Source: Diospyros lotus (taxonomy: Eukaryota; Streptophyta; Magnoliopsida; Ericales; Ebenaceae). From it: a DNA stretch of 64,000 bases. Made by a program: the position numbers and the translations under genes. Below, one piece after another: positions 36,405 to 47,335 of this stretch. The DNA is taken from NCBI RefSeq assembly GCF_014633365.1, contig NC_068352.1:20493310-20557309 (forward strand), given 5' to 3'. Each line of letters begins with the position of its first letter. Within the stretch, counting starts at the first letter, position 1. The notes beneath the pieces are model-generated. The model made no database searches. It had not been told where the DNA came from and worked only from the letters and a program-made list of their open reading frames with translations.

Positions 36405-37700
36405 TTTAGTTGTAGTTATTGTATTTTATTTTTGTGTTAGTTTAGTAGTTTATTTTATGTTAGTTGAGTTTAATGATTATTTTATATTAATTAGTTTAAT
36501 TGTTTACATTATTTGTAATGCTTAGAAATTAAAATGTGAACTTTATTGTTTATAAATTAATTCTTTAGTTATTTTGTTATGTAATTGTATTAATAAATAA
36601 TGTTTATTTTTTTTAATTTAAGACAAATTTTTAATGAAAAATACTGTAATTTTAAATAAAATACATAAAAAAATACTAAAAATAAACATACTATTTAAGA
36701 AAACATATATTTTATTGTCATAAGATTAAGTATACACATTAAAAAATTAAAAAAATTCTATTTAAAACATTAAAAATAATAAATAATAAATAAAAATTTT
36801 AAAACTAACATATGAAATAAATTAGATAATTATTTTAAAAATTAAAATTAAAATTAAAAAGGTATAAATTTTAATATTTTTATTTAAAATAAAGCACTAA
36901 AAATTAAAAACAACATTAGAAATTAATTAGATAAATTTTTAAATTAAAATATATAAGGAATGAAATATTAAAAATAAAATACTATTAATAAAAAAGTATA
37001 ATTTATTGTTATAAAATGAAATAAGCACACTAACGAATTTTAATATTTTTATTTAATATTAAACACTAAAATTAAAAAATAAAAGTTTACCGTGAAACAT
37101 TTACAACTAACATAGAAAATAAATTAGATACACTATTTTAACCACAATATTCTTAATAATTCAATCAAAATAAAATAAAAAATGTAACAAATAAAAATTT
37201 TAATAATTGTTTAAGTAGCAAAGGAAATAAAAATTTAAATTGCTTTAGTTTAGTTTAATAGTTAATTTATTTTTGTGTTAGTTTAGTATGTTAGTTGAGT
37301 TTAATGATTATTTCATTTTAATTAGTTTAGTTTTAGTTTAATTGTTTATATTATTTGTAATGTTTAGAAATTAAAATGTGAACTTTATTAATTGTTTATA
37401 AATTATTTCTTTAGTTATTTTGTTATGTAATTGTATTAATAAATAATGTTTATTTTTTTGTTTTTAATTTAAAACAAATTTTTAATTTAAAATAATGTAA
37501 TTTTAAATAAAACACGTAAAAATAAAATACTAAAAGTAAATATAATATTTAAGAAAACATATATTTTGTTGCCATAAGATTAAATATAGACATTAAAAAT
37601 TAAAAAATTTCTATTTAAAACTTTAAAAATAATAAATAAAAGTAAAATTAGAATATTTAAAAATAACGTACGAAATAAATTAGATAATTATTTTAAAAAT
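36405..37700 (+). repeat. Direct duplication of an AT-rich block within the CACTA interior
   Basis: About 440 bp starting near 36405 recur from about 37250, including TAATGTTTAGAAATTAAAA, the run around TTATTTTGTTATGTAATTG and the closing AAATAAATTAGATAATTATT (36824 and 37675). The region between leader and TNP2 remnant holds no coding sequence, so the TNP2 5' half appears to have been lost and replaced by this duplicated AT-rich DNA. Confidence 0.75.
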
Positions 37701-37724
37701 TAAAATAGAAATAGGTTCCTATCT

Positions 37725-38996
37725 GTGAGGCATATTGAGGAAACGGCCACATTTCGTTCATATTATTTTGAATCAAATATTCAATCAAGGATGACGAGAG
37801 CCCCTCGAAATGATGACGGGGGAGAATCTTCGCATTCACAAATTTCTATCTTCAATTGTCCAGGTCGTGCAGCTGGTCCAATGAAAAGAAGATGGTTGGA
37901 TGTGAATGAGTTCCAAACAACAAAGTTGTATGCCTTGCTAAATACGCTAGAGGTCGAACCTTATATTGAGTAAGAATCAAAACTTAATTATATTAATATA
38001 TTTATGAGTTCATATTAATAATTTTTTCATATTATGTTGATATATATATTTTAATGTTTCACCATGTACACAAACATGTTACGTGAATTATTGTCAGTAA
38101 TTAGTGACGAAGAATTAGACAAATAAATCAAGGAGAATTTTTGTGTTTGGTTCCATAATCATGTAAGTTTGCAAAATTTAGGATATTTCTTAATTTAATA
38201 TTAATTATCTATACATAAAGTGATTGAAATATTTGGTTAGGTGAATTTGAGTGACGAAATTATTGAAGAGACCCACTAATTCAGAGCATAGGGTGGGAGC
38301 CAACTCCCAACGTGAAACATTGACCAATGTATTTCGTTAATGGATACAAATTTCATACTATTGAATGGAGTCAGAGTAGGTCGACAGAAAACTATGGTGT
38401 TTGCGTGTCTGCGTCAGGAGGTGAAGCTTCACATATGAATTATTATGAAAAACTCATAGACATACTTGAGTTAGAATATGTAGGCTTACCAATAAAAAGA
38501 GTGATTCTGTTCAAATGTGAATGGTTTGATCCAACTCCACGAGAAACTAAAATTCATGATAAATATGGAATTGTAGACATTCGATCATCAAGAAGATATA
38601 GGAAATATGATCCATTCATATTTTCCTAACAAGCTGAATAAGTATATTACACGCCTTACCCTGATTACTGTCATGAAAAAAAATGGTTGGATAGTTGTAA
38701 TTAAAACAAAGGCATGAGGTACAATAAATGCTCCTAAAGCTAACATGGAAGAGCCTTTTCAAGAGGATGAAATATTGCAACTGCCTGTAATTGATGTAAA
38801 TATTGACCTCGGAGGCACTTTACAAGATGATAATGGGCCAATAGAGGAAGTTGATGTCTCCAATATCGTTGAGGAAAAAGAAAATGATGTGGATGAAGAA
38901 TCTGTTTCAGAAGAAGACAAGGAAGATATATTATCTAATGACAGAGATAGTGACCACCAGGAAAACATTGATGAATATATAGAAAAAGATGACTAA
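37725..38996 (+). pseudogene. CACTA TNP2-type transposase, 3' portion
   Basis: Exon-like blocks: 37725-37973 (RHIEETATFRSYYFE, then a PGRAAGPMKRRWLDVNE block, end of DUF4218); a short piece near 38080-38160 containing ISDEELD; 38327-38629 (DUF4216: MYFVNGYKFHTIEWS, STENYGVCV, YVGLPIKRVILFKCEWFD, DKYGIVDI); and 38745-38996, an acidic C-terminal tail. Stops at about 38125 and within 38276-38325 disrupt it. The catalytic tnp2 core is missing upstream. It lies in the same orientation as, and ahead of, the second CACTA gene, the usual order in these elements. Confidence 0.85.
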
Positions 38997-39376
38997 TAGT
39001 TTTTCTTTTTCTTTTTTTTGTGCATGCTAATTAATAACCTTTGTATTTTTAAAATATGGATATCAATAATTTGTATACGTGTACTTTTAGTATGATGACC
39101 TTGATGTTAATGTAATTTTGTTTTTCATATATATATAATTGTCGAAAGAGATGTTAAAACATTCAACACCTTCAGGTAGGGGAAGAGGTAGAAGTAGAAC
39201 ATCTTATAGGACCACACCGTTGCCTGATGCCAATTCTAGTTTGCAACTTCTCCCGACTCCACACCTATTGTCCATTCCACACAATTCAATCTCCAGTCAC
39301 CACCCCCACAACCACCCTCACAACCTTTTGCTCCCATGCCTCATCAGTTTCCATATCCTGGAACCACGATGCCATG

Positions 39377-42300
39377 TGTAACGCCCCGTTTTCTCAGAAC
39401 GAGCATTACCTCGAGATTTCGGGAATATATATTTTTTTTCAACATCAAACACACAACATAAGTCTCTCGATACACATACTTTCATCATAATAATTTCCCG
39501 ACGATCCCGATCGTACCTTCTTAGCATATCAAAATTTAATAATTAATAAACTAAGACAGATATTATCAATCACATCAGCGGAAGTAAGATCGAAACCTTA
39601 ATGATATATATAACCGACAATTCCTTTTACAATAACCCAATCGATGTTTCACACGAAAATATCAAAATATTACATAACCTCTGAACATCGTAATCATAGA
39701 CAAAAACCTACAAAAACTAAACATAATAGCTACATCTCGATGACATTCTTTCCCTTGGCGCCACTACATTCACCTAGAACGTTTGAATATTCTAGGGACA
39801 TATCCAAATTAGATGCTGAATCATCTAAGTGAGAGTTCAAAAATATTTTCATGAAGATATGCAAAACCATACATAAAATCGATAAATCCCAACATGCCCC
39901 AACCTAAGAGAATCCCACATAACACTTAGCCCTAACTGGGAAAAATGCAATCTCTCTAAAGGCAACACGACCACACCAACCCATTGGCAAACCAATCATG
40001 CTTAAGAGGGACAACCTCGACATGTGAACCCAGGAATCACCCCATTGTCATTGTTAGGCATTACGCTCCTACTCAAAAGCATTCCAAAACCCAACGCAAC
40101 CCTAGCCCCAAGAGTGTTACATCAGCACTATCCCTGGAATCAACGACACCTCCGCCTTAATTCTATTACTCAAAGGAACCTGGGGTGGTGTCCACTCTCA
40201 GCCCCTCCACTTGAGCCAACAACCGGGGTGGTGTCCACTCTCAGCCCCGCCACTTGAGTACCGTAGGGTGAAGTCCGTCTCAGCCCTGTCCCAAGTGGGT
40301 CACATAGCATTAACTCTTGGCACGCATTTAGAGTGCTAACACTCAAGAGCTACGTCCCACGTCCCACATGGACAACACAACATGTCAATGCTGAAAAATC
40401 ATAACATGCATAAAATCAACATCTCAATATATGCAATTTATCATACGAAATTCAATGTATGTGTGAATAACCGTTTGGACAGACCATCACAATAAACCAA
40501 GCCATAGGGATGAACACTCACAGTAAACCATTCACATGCTACTATAATTCTTTTCAGGTAGAACCACTCACCTTGGGTTAAATTCAAGATTCTTCGAAAT
40601 GCGTGCCTGATCGACCTCGATTCTCGTGCTAGGCTCTCTCTAGTTCAAATTTGAGCATCAAAGATACCCTAGACATCATATCCATTCAAAGGGAAATCAA
40701 TATCTATTTTCCCAATTTTCTCATTATTTTTCTCTAATTTCTTCCTATTTTTCTCTCGATAATTTCAAGTAAATACCTCTTCAAGCATTTTTTTTATAAT
40801 TTTTTCTCCACAAAAATTCATAAAACAATATTTGTAAGCCTATGGAATTTTCTGGAAATTTTCCATATTTTTCTCCTATTTTCTCAAATTTCCATAATTA
40901 CTTTTCCTTGAGAAAATTTATTTCTCATTGATTTCCTTCGAATATACTTCAAGAAAAATCACAAAAATTCATAAAATAAATTCCTTATCCTTCTGGAATT
41001 TTCTCAGAATTTTCTAAAAACCCCTCATATTTATTTTGCATTTACATTTCCTTTCAAAAATCAAAAATAATTATTTCCTCAAGAAATTTCCAAGATAAAA
41101 ATTCATTAAAATAAAATATTACTTCTCCTTGAATTTATGGATATTTTTCCATAATTTTAATTTCTTTAATTCTATTTTTTATCTAATTTTCTATATTTTC
41201 AGCATTTAAAAAAATACAGAAAATACCTCAAGTTATCTTCTCAGGCGACGGCGACCAGCGACCTGCTCCGATGGCTGATCCGAAGACACCACCTTGAAGC
41301 CCTCCTCAAATCGATTACAATGGCGCCCTCACATGGCTGAAAAACTCACCGGAAATAACCAGATTTGACGATTTACAGTCCGGCTTCGGCGAAGCTTTGC
41401 GTTTTCCGGCGAGCCAAATTGACCTTCGGTTCGAACTCCGATTGACACGAAACTTTCTAGATTATTTACCCATAACCTTGCGACCAAAATCTCTTTATTA
41501 GATCATTCGATCGATCACTCTACAACCCGATTTAACCATTCCCGTAATATGTATATATATATAGGCGGCCGAATATATATATATATGCGAAAACACCCTC
41601 TATACTACTCCAAAAATTCTCAAAATCTCCAGAATTGCTCCTCACAACTTGGGGAACAAAATCCCCTTATCCCCGACCTCTAATTTGCTCCCAAAAGTGA
41701 GAAATCCGAAGTAAAATTTTTGATGCAAACCCTCACCAAAACTCGGCTATTTATAGCCAAATTTGTCCGTTTTTTCGACCAATCAGAGACCAAAGCTTCG
41801 CCCTTACGCAACCTTGGCCATGCCTTGTAGAAGAACACTGCAAATCTCCAGATTTTTCGGCCACAAATCGCAGCCAGATATGCCATTTCTGAGCAGATTT
41901 TTTGAAAATTACAGTTTGGACCTCTTGAAATTTTCTTTTACATTTTGGCCCCTATTCTCAAGCTCCTGATCTTTTCAACACCATCACCAAGACCCTAAAT
42001 ATTAGTACTTCTCATTTCTCCCTTGAAACTTCCAAAAAATTACCGTTTTGACCTCCCTCGGGCAAATTCAAAAAATTGCACTTAGGCCCGATTGATCGTT
42101 TTGACCTCAAATCCACTTGATTCAACCTGAAACCACTTAAAGGTTGTTCTATACATCAAATATTAGTCCTAGACACATTTTTTTTGATTTTTCGGACATC
42201 GTCTATAACAATTCGATAATACGACCTAATTGGCAGCTGTATTTTTGCTGTACTGAAAACTATTCCCGATCTCATTTCTTTTATCACTAAAAATCATAAT

Positions 42301-42482
42301 TTAAATCACTCGTCGATACTATAACTTTTTCCTTGGCTATTTAGGGTCTGGGGTACTCCCTCTGACTAATTCGGTCATCCAAGGCTGTGTTAGTGTACCC
42401 CATAGTCTTATTTTTTCCAAAATTCCATTTATGCCCTTTATCAAATATTATTTTTATCCTCAATTTATTCCCAGGTATTACA
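39377..42482 (-). mobile_element. Solo LTR (family A), duplication CCATG
   Basis: In plus coordinates it runs TGTAACGCCCCG ... CCCAGGTATTACA, and CCATG flanks both sides (39372-39376 and 42483-42487). Removing it restores one CACTA exon in frame, which supports a single clean insertion. It matches the LTR at 1-1207 over the first ~1.2 kb. A TATAAATA box on the minus strand lies at 41748-41755. A ~37-bp block with GGGGTGGTGTCCACTCTCAG occurs twice at 40186-40256. Confidence 0.92.
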
Positions 42483-43795
42483 CCATGGGGTTATTATGGT
42501 GTTCCACCTACTTCCTACTCACCAAATGTTCTACCACCGAATGGCCAATATGTTGGGGGAACTTCTCATATGCCAAACAGACCTTCCCCATACACATTCA
42601 TGCTGACACCGCAAGGACTCAATTCATCGTCTGTTTCTGCACAACACTCTGAGCTCATTCCAATTGACCCGGTTGGCACCAGTCGAGGAGATGGTCGAAA
42701 ACGCTTATCTTGCGATAAACAGTGTAATCAGTGAGTATCGTATTTATTATTTTGAATTTATTACTTGCAATTATATTATACATTCAAATTAATATATATA
42801 TCTTTTGTGTTTGACAATTTTATCCCTAAGAGTGGCCCGCCAAGCAAACTGGCAAAGATTTGGAGAGCACAATACACTGAACTATGGATTCATTGGGATG
42901 AGGTGCAAGAAATAATATGGAGGATGTGTTTTGAAAAATTTAGCATAAGTCAATTTATAATTCTTTATTAATATAAGTTTGTATTTAAATTCATATATGT
43001 TTCTTAACTTAATGTAGAAGACGTATTTCTGGCAACCTGAGGAGAATGATCGCTTATGGCTCACATGGAATAAGTCTAATAGATTAAGTTTTAGGAGCCA
43101 TATGCATTGAATTAGAAGCGAGGAAGACCAGGCAATGTGGATGGATCCCGACGTGCGTAAAGCACTTGATGCAGAATGGGCAGAAGAAAACAATAAAAAA
43201 ATTGCCACACAAAATAAAAAAAATCGTGCTTCCGAGACCGGTGGGTCGCTCCACACTGGCGAGCCCATTCCATTCTCGTTGACTCGAAGAAGGCTAGTAA
43301 TTACTTATGCTAAGTTATATTTTTTTAATTTATTTAAATTATAAGTTTAGTTTTATCAATTTTACTATATTATTTATTAATTTCTTATATAGGCAACTGA
43401 ATTTAATCGCGAGCCCAATGAATTTGAATTCTTCAGGAGAACCCACACGAGGAAAAATAATCAAGGACAAAAAATGTGGGTCAATGACAGATCTAGGGGC
43501 GTCACTATAAGTGTATTTTATAAATTAAATTAAAATTTTTATTTTAAAATAATTTCTTAATTAATTTACATGAATATTTTAATTTTATAGGAAAAATATG
43601 ACAGATTGAGTGCGGAGGCATCTTCATCATCCGCAAGTACCGGAGAGTCCTCATCGCCTACAATCAATGAACACGACCTCTTCTATCAAACTGTCAATGG
43701 TTGGAATAAAAATGGTCAAATATACGGGCTGGGCACCCAAGCTAATTCGTTATATCCATCTACCACCAATCATTCTAGCCAATCATCTTCAAATA

Positions 43796-44021
43796 TGTAA
43801 TACTCCGAGTGCCCAGAAAAGTTAGTATATATCGAGGATAGTGTAAGGAAGGAAACAACACCAGCTGGATACATTTTGGGCTAAATGTTGGCAAAGAACT
43901 CCCAAGTTAAGCATGCTTGACCTGGGATAATCCAGGGATGGGTGACCCTTCTAGGAAGTTCGTGTAGGCCCATCAGGATAAATTGTTCCGGTCCTTCCTA
44001 TCGCTCGAACGGGATGTTACA
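43796..44021 (+). repeat. Cassandra LTR1 with 5S-rRNA-like core
   Basis: TGTAATACTCCGAG ... GGGATGTTACA, 226 bp. The core at about 43897-43965 (AAGTTAAGCATGCTTGACC, then GGATGGGTGACCC and GGAAGTTCGTGT) corresponds to the 3' two thirds of plant 5S rRNA, covering the A-box-like and C-box internal promoter elements used by Pol III. Confidence 0.9.
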
Positions 44022-44208
44022 TGTGGTATCAGAGCCGACCCTTGGAGAAAGCGGTTCGATGAGGGCGGGGAGTGGCGCCGGGGCGCGAGGCCTATACAAG
44101 GAGCGGCTCCTGGCAGGCTTCTAGGATGGCAGCCTCCAAAAGGGAGAAGGTCTGAGACCATTTGTAAGGTCGCATGATGAGGACGTCATGTGCTCAAGGA
44201 GGGGATAA

Positions 44209-44435
44209 TGTAATACCCCGGGAGCCCAGATGAGTATAGTATATATTGAGGATAGGTAAGGAAGGAAACAACACCACCTGGATACCTTTTGAGCTGAATG
44301 TAGGCAAAGACCTCCCAAATTAAGCGTGCTTGACTTGGGGTAATCCAGAGATGGGTGACCCCCTTGGGAAGTTCACGTAGGCCCATCAGGATAAGTTGTT
44401 CCGATCCTTCCTATCGTTTGATGCGGGATGTTACA
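44209..44435 (+). repeat. Cassandra LTR2 with 5S-rRNA-like core
   Basis: TGTAATACCCCGGG ... GGGATGTTACA, 227 bp. The 5S-like core is at about 44310-44378 (AAATTAAGCGTGCTTGAC, GATGGGTGACCC). It is the shared middle LTR of the array. Confidence 0.9.
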
Positions 44436-44622
44436 GGTGGTATCAGAGCCGACCCGGGCCGTGTGTTGGGACCGTGTAGTAGCCAAAGGCTGGGGGTACT
44501 AGACTGGGGATCGTGTACTAGCCCAAGGCTAGGGGTACTGGACCGGGGACACTGGACGGGGTAGAGCTGGGACCAGTTGTAAGGTTGCATGACGAGGACG
44601 TCATGTGCTTAAGGGGGGAGAA

Positions 44623-44848
44623 TGTAATACCCCGAGAGCCCAGAGAAGTTAGAATATATCGAGGATAGTGTAAAGAAGGAAACAACACCAGCTGTATACC
44701 TTTTGGGTTGAATGTTGGCAAAGAATTCCCAAGTTAAGCGTGCTTGACCTGGGGTAATTCAGGGATGGGTGACCCCCCTGGGAAGTTCGTGTAGGCCCAT
44801 CAGGATAAGTTGTTCCGGTCCTTCCTATCGCTCGAATGGGATGTTACA
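44623..44848 (+). repeat. Cassandra LTR3 with 5S-rRNA-like core
   Basis: TGTAATACCCCGAGAG ... GGGATGTTACA, 226 bp, with the 5S-like core at about 44724-44792. It is preceded by the purine tract AAGGGGGGAGAA, and AAATA follows at 44849. Confidence 0.9.
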
Positions 44849-45049
44849 AAATAAGTCACAAGAGTTTGAACAAATAAGACTTAGAGTCACCCAATTAAAC
44901 GATGAGTTACTTGAATCTCAGGCTAAGAATCAGCAATTACGACAGTGGCAAGAACAAGTGATGGCGTGGCGGTCAGAAATGAATATAGTAACAAGTAAAT
45001 TGACAAAACAATTTACTACAGATGCTAGACCGTCGACTGTTCCAGATTG

Positions 45050-45534
45050 ATCTGACTTGGTAGCTGATCAAGACGAATGTGACAATGAGGAAGATGGAAA
45101 TGATAATAATAATGACGATTGATTATAATTAAATATTGTAAACATTGATAATATTAAATTTTCATTTGAGATTTTTCAAATGAAATTTTATTACTTATTA
45201 ATATTAATTTTCTTTTTAGTGTTAAATTTATTTTATTTTTAATGAAACGTGGGTAATATTAATATTTTCTTTTTAATGTTATTTTTTAATATTTTATTTA
45301 ATTTTTAAAAAAAATTCTTGTTATTTTAAATTTTTTTATTCTTATAAAAGAAAATTTTAATTTTAATTTTAATAAATATTAATTTTTTAAATATTTTAAT
45401 ATAAATTTTAATTTTATAAATTTAAAACATAAATTAATTTCATAAAAATATATTATTGATTTAAAATATTAATATTAATTTTAATATTTTTTTATTTCAA
45501 AATTAATTTTTATTTTTTTATTTAAAAATATCTG
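45050..45534. other. AT-rich 3' part of the CACTA interior
   Basis: After the coiled-coil piece the DNA is acidic-tail-like for ~70 bases and then extremely AT-rich, with no open frame. It probably corresponds to the 3'UTR of the second CACTA gene. Confidence 0.55.
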
Positions 45535-45912
45535 TGACAAGACAGCCCGTCGCAGATTGGTCTTATTTTTATGTATTATTTTTAAATGAAATTAATTTTT
45601 TTTATTTTTTTTATTTAAGAATATCTACGACGGGGTGTCCCGTCACAGATTGCCCGTCACAAATCTGTGACTGGTGATACCCCTGTCACAGATTTGTAAT
45701 GGGAATTGTGCCCATCATAGATCTGTGACGGGATAAGACTCCCCTGTCATAGATCTGTGACGGAATTGCTTTCCCGTCACAGATCTGCGACGAGATACCC
45801 TTACCCCGTCATTAAAATTCTGTGATGCCCTTTTTTGTGACGAATTATTACCCCGTCACTAAAAATTTAGTGACGAATTTTATATTTTTAGTAACTGATT
45901 TTTCTTGTAGTG
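45535..45912 (-). repeat. Right subterminal repeat array and terminus of the CACTA element
   Basis: Multiple copies of CCCGTCACAGATCTGTGACGG-like units of varying completeness, each a short inverted repeat, lie between 45535 and 45895. They are followed by the terminal inverted repeat, which reads CACTACAAGAAAAA on the minus strand (45899-45912). Confidence 0.88.
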
Positions 45913-46138
45913 TATACTGCCATTCTCTAGGCTCTTGGGGTATTACATTCTCTTCTCCCCCCTTAAGCACATGACGTCCTCGTCATGCGACCTTATAACT
46001 GGTCACATATCTTCTCCCTTAGGGGGTTGCTATCGTAGAAGCCTGTCAGAAGCTACTCCTTGCACAAGCCCTTAAGCCCTGGCGTCACTCCCCGCCCTCA
46101 TCGAACCACCTTCAGCAAGGGTCGGCTCTGATACCAAA
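45913..46138 (-). mobile_element. Cassandra remnant (LTR tip, interior, PBS) joined to another LTR
   Basis: The first ~35 bases are the 5' tip of a Cassandra LTR in minus orientation (GGGGTATTACA). Next come the purine tract and interior with GACGTCCTCGTCATGCGACC, as in the array at 43796, and the PBS complement GCTCTGATACCA (46125-46136). The expected Cassandra LTR is not next; instead the long LTR-A begins. The CACTA element cut the left LTR. Confidence 0.75.
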
Positions 46139-47335
46139 CTATCAAGGCCCACTTTCGGATATACCTGATAGCATAGGACATCCAAAAGAAGGTCCTTCTA
46201 AAATGGAATACAGAAACTAACATAACCCAAAAAGTTCATATTATAAATGAACTCACTCCTACTAGGAGTAATAATCATTCATACAACATTTTTTAAGGCT
46301 TTAAAAGCCATACACTTTTCAAAATAAACAAGGGCGCCAACAACATAGAAAAATAAATAACCTTCGACACCGACCCTCCACACAAATCCCAAAATCTTTA
46401 GGTAAGGGGAAGATCTCTGTACACGTCTAAAATCCACTTCAAGCCCCACTAGACTCCCCTTCTACTATAGATTTTCCATTACTTGGAATGACAACAAGCA
46501 AACAAGTGAGCCATAAGGCTCAGCAAATATAAATATAGCAAAGGGAATAAGATAGATAGACCCTTGAAGGCATGCATAAGATAAGAGTCAAGGGAAGACT
46601 ACTACCCGACATTTAAAAACAAATCTTTTGATCATGCCTTCCTCATTAATAATACCTTAGAAATTTGTATTTCTTCACTTAATAACAATGCACACATTTA
46701 ATTCATAGAGTGATATTCACACAATTTATGCAATGGCACAACACTCTTTTTCCATACATGACTCATAGTAAGAAGCCATCAATCCATGCTCATGCTATAT
46801 TATATAATGATAGAAATACATGCGCCACTCTGGCTCTCTAGGCTTCCACATCCATGAGACTATGTGAATATATATATAGCAAAATTCATTAACCACCCAC
46901 AGTGGCAAGAGCATCGCCTACTGAGTTTATGGCCACCTCACTTGCGTTAGGCGCTCAATGGGATATCCCATCCCACACTTGCGAAAATTAGCCGTTGTGC
47001 CAAAATAATAATAAGAGGCGGGAAGATAATGATAACAATGCATCACACAAGATAAGAGATTTCTGTGGACATGCCAACTAAAATCATTACTTAACAACTT
47101 CCCCTAAAACGTGATCATTATGGTTAATATAGATTTAGGAAAGCCTTAACAGAATCAAACCATATCCAAAGTATATGACATTATATATCAAATCGAAGCC
47201 TCGAAATCTAGTTTATGACACTTCAAACGGATCACAATTTCGAGTTCTATATCAAAAGTTATGGCCAAAACAGCGAAGAACGCGTACTGCAGTCATGTCT
47301 TAGCTCAAGTTGACTTGGATAGTCAAAGGACTATA
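46139..47335 (-). mobile_element. LTR-A, truncated on the right
   Basis: It aligns over about 1.1 kb with LTR-B (50525-51612 plus 54168 onwards): shared landmarks are TTACTTGGAATGACAA (46472 and 50893), a CCACCCAC block with GGTGGC/AGTGGC near 46896 and 51194, and GCCAAAATAATAATAAGAGG (46999 and 51300). Orientation is inferred from the PBS at its left edge. The similarity to LTR-B fades beyond about 47335 and no LTR terminus is seen there. Confidence 0.65.

Larger units (their letters stand above)
43796..44848 (+). mobile_element. Cassandra-type TRIM with three LTRs in tandem, duplication AAATA
   Basis: Order: LTR1, interior 1, LTR2, interior 2, LTR3. The whole array is bounded by AAATA on both sides (43791-43795 and 44849-44853), showing that it is one locus. 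Interiors are 187 bp each and begin with a TGGTATCAGAGC primer-binding site (44024-44035 and 44438-44449), ending in purine tracts. It has no coding capacity, as in all TRIMs. The ~226-bp LTRs contain a 5S-rRNA-like core, the diagnostic feature of Cassandra. It sits inside the last exon of the CACTA second gene. Confidence 0.92.
39139..45049 (+). pseudogene. CACTA second gene (Transposase_24 / TNPA-like), split by two insertions
   Basis: The likely start gives a basic GRGRGRSRTS N-terminus. Coding pieces follow at 39139-39376; 42488-42731 (ending at a GTGAGT donor); about 42832-42950; 43019-43293 with MWMDPDVRKALDAEW; 43393-43500 with FNREPNEFEFFRRTHTRK; 43591-43795 ending in NGWNKNGQIYGLGTQ; and 44854-45049, a glutamine/glutamate-rich coiled coil. 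The THxRKNG..WVNDRS and GRIYGLG motifs are those of the plant Ptta/En/Spm Transposase_24 family, DNA-binding accessory proteins of CACTA elements. The pieces join across AG acceptors and GT-type donors. A solo LTR cuts the first exon and a Cassandra array cuts the last; an in-frame stop near 43123 adds to the damage. Confidence 0.82.
35713..45912 (+). mobile_element. CACTA (En/Spm) transposon with decayed left terminus and three nested insertions
   Basis: The right end, on the opposite strand, starts with a perfect CACTACAAGAAAAA (45899-45912). The left end has only the AGAAAAATTAGTTTTAGTGA part intact (from 35720), and the first ~8 bases are changed or replaced. Both ends carry dense subterminal arrays of GTGACGGGA-type repeats. 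The plus strand encodes the 3' half of a TNP2 gene (37725-38996) and a second Transposase_24-like gene (39139-45049). A solo LTR (39377-42482) and a Cassandra array (43796-44848) interrupt the second gene. The 5' half of TNP2 is missing, so the copy cannot move itself. The expected 3-bp duplication is not seen. Confidence 0.88.

Noticed and set aside
43897..43965. A genuine 5S rRNA gene
   Set aside because: The 5S-like stretch lacks the 5' third, is internally diverged (ACCTGGGGTAAT replaces the usual loop) and lies within LTRs bounded by TG..CA, so it is the Cassandra LTR core.
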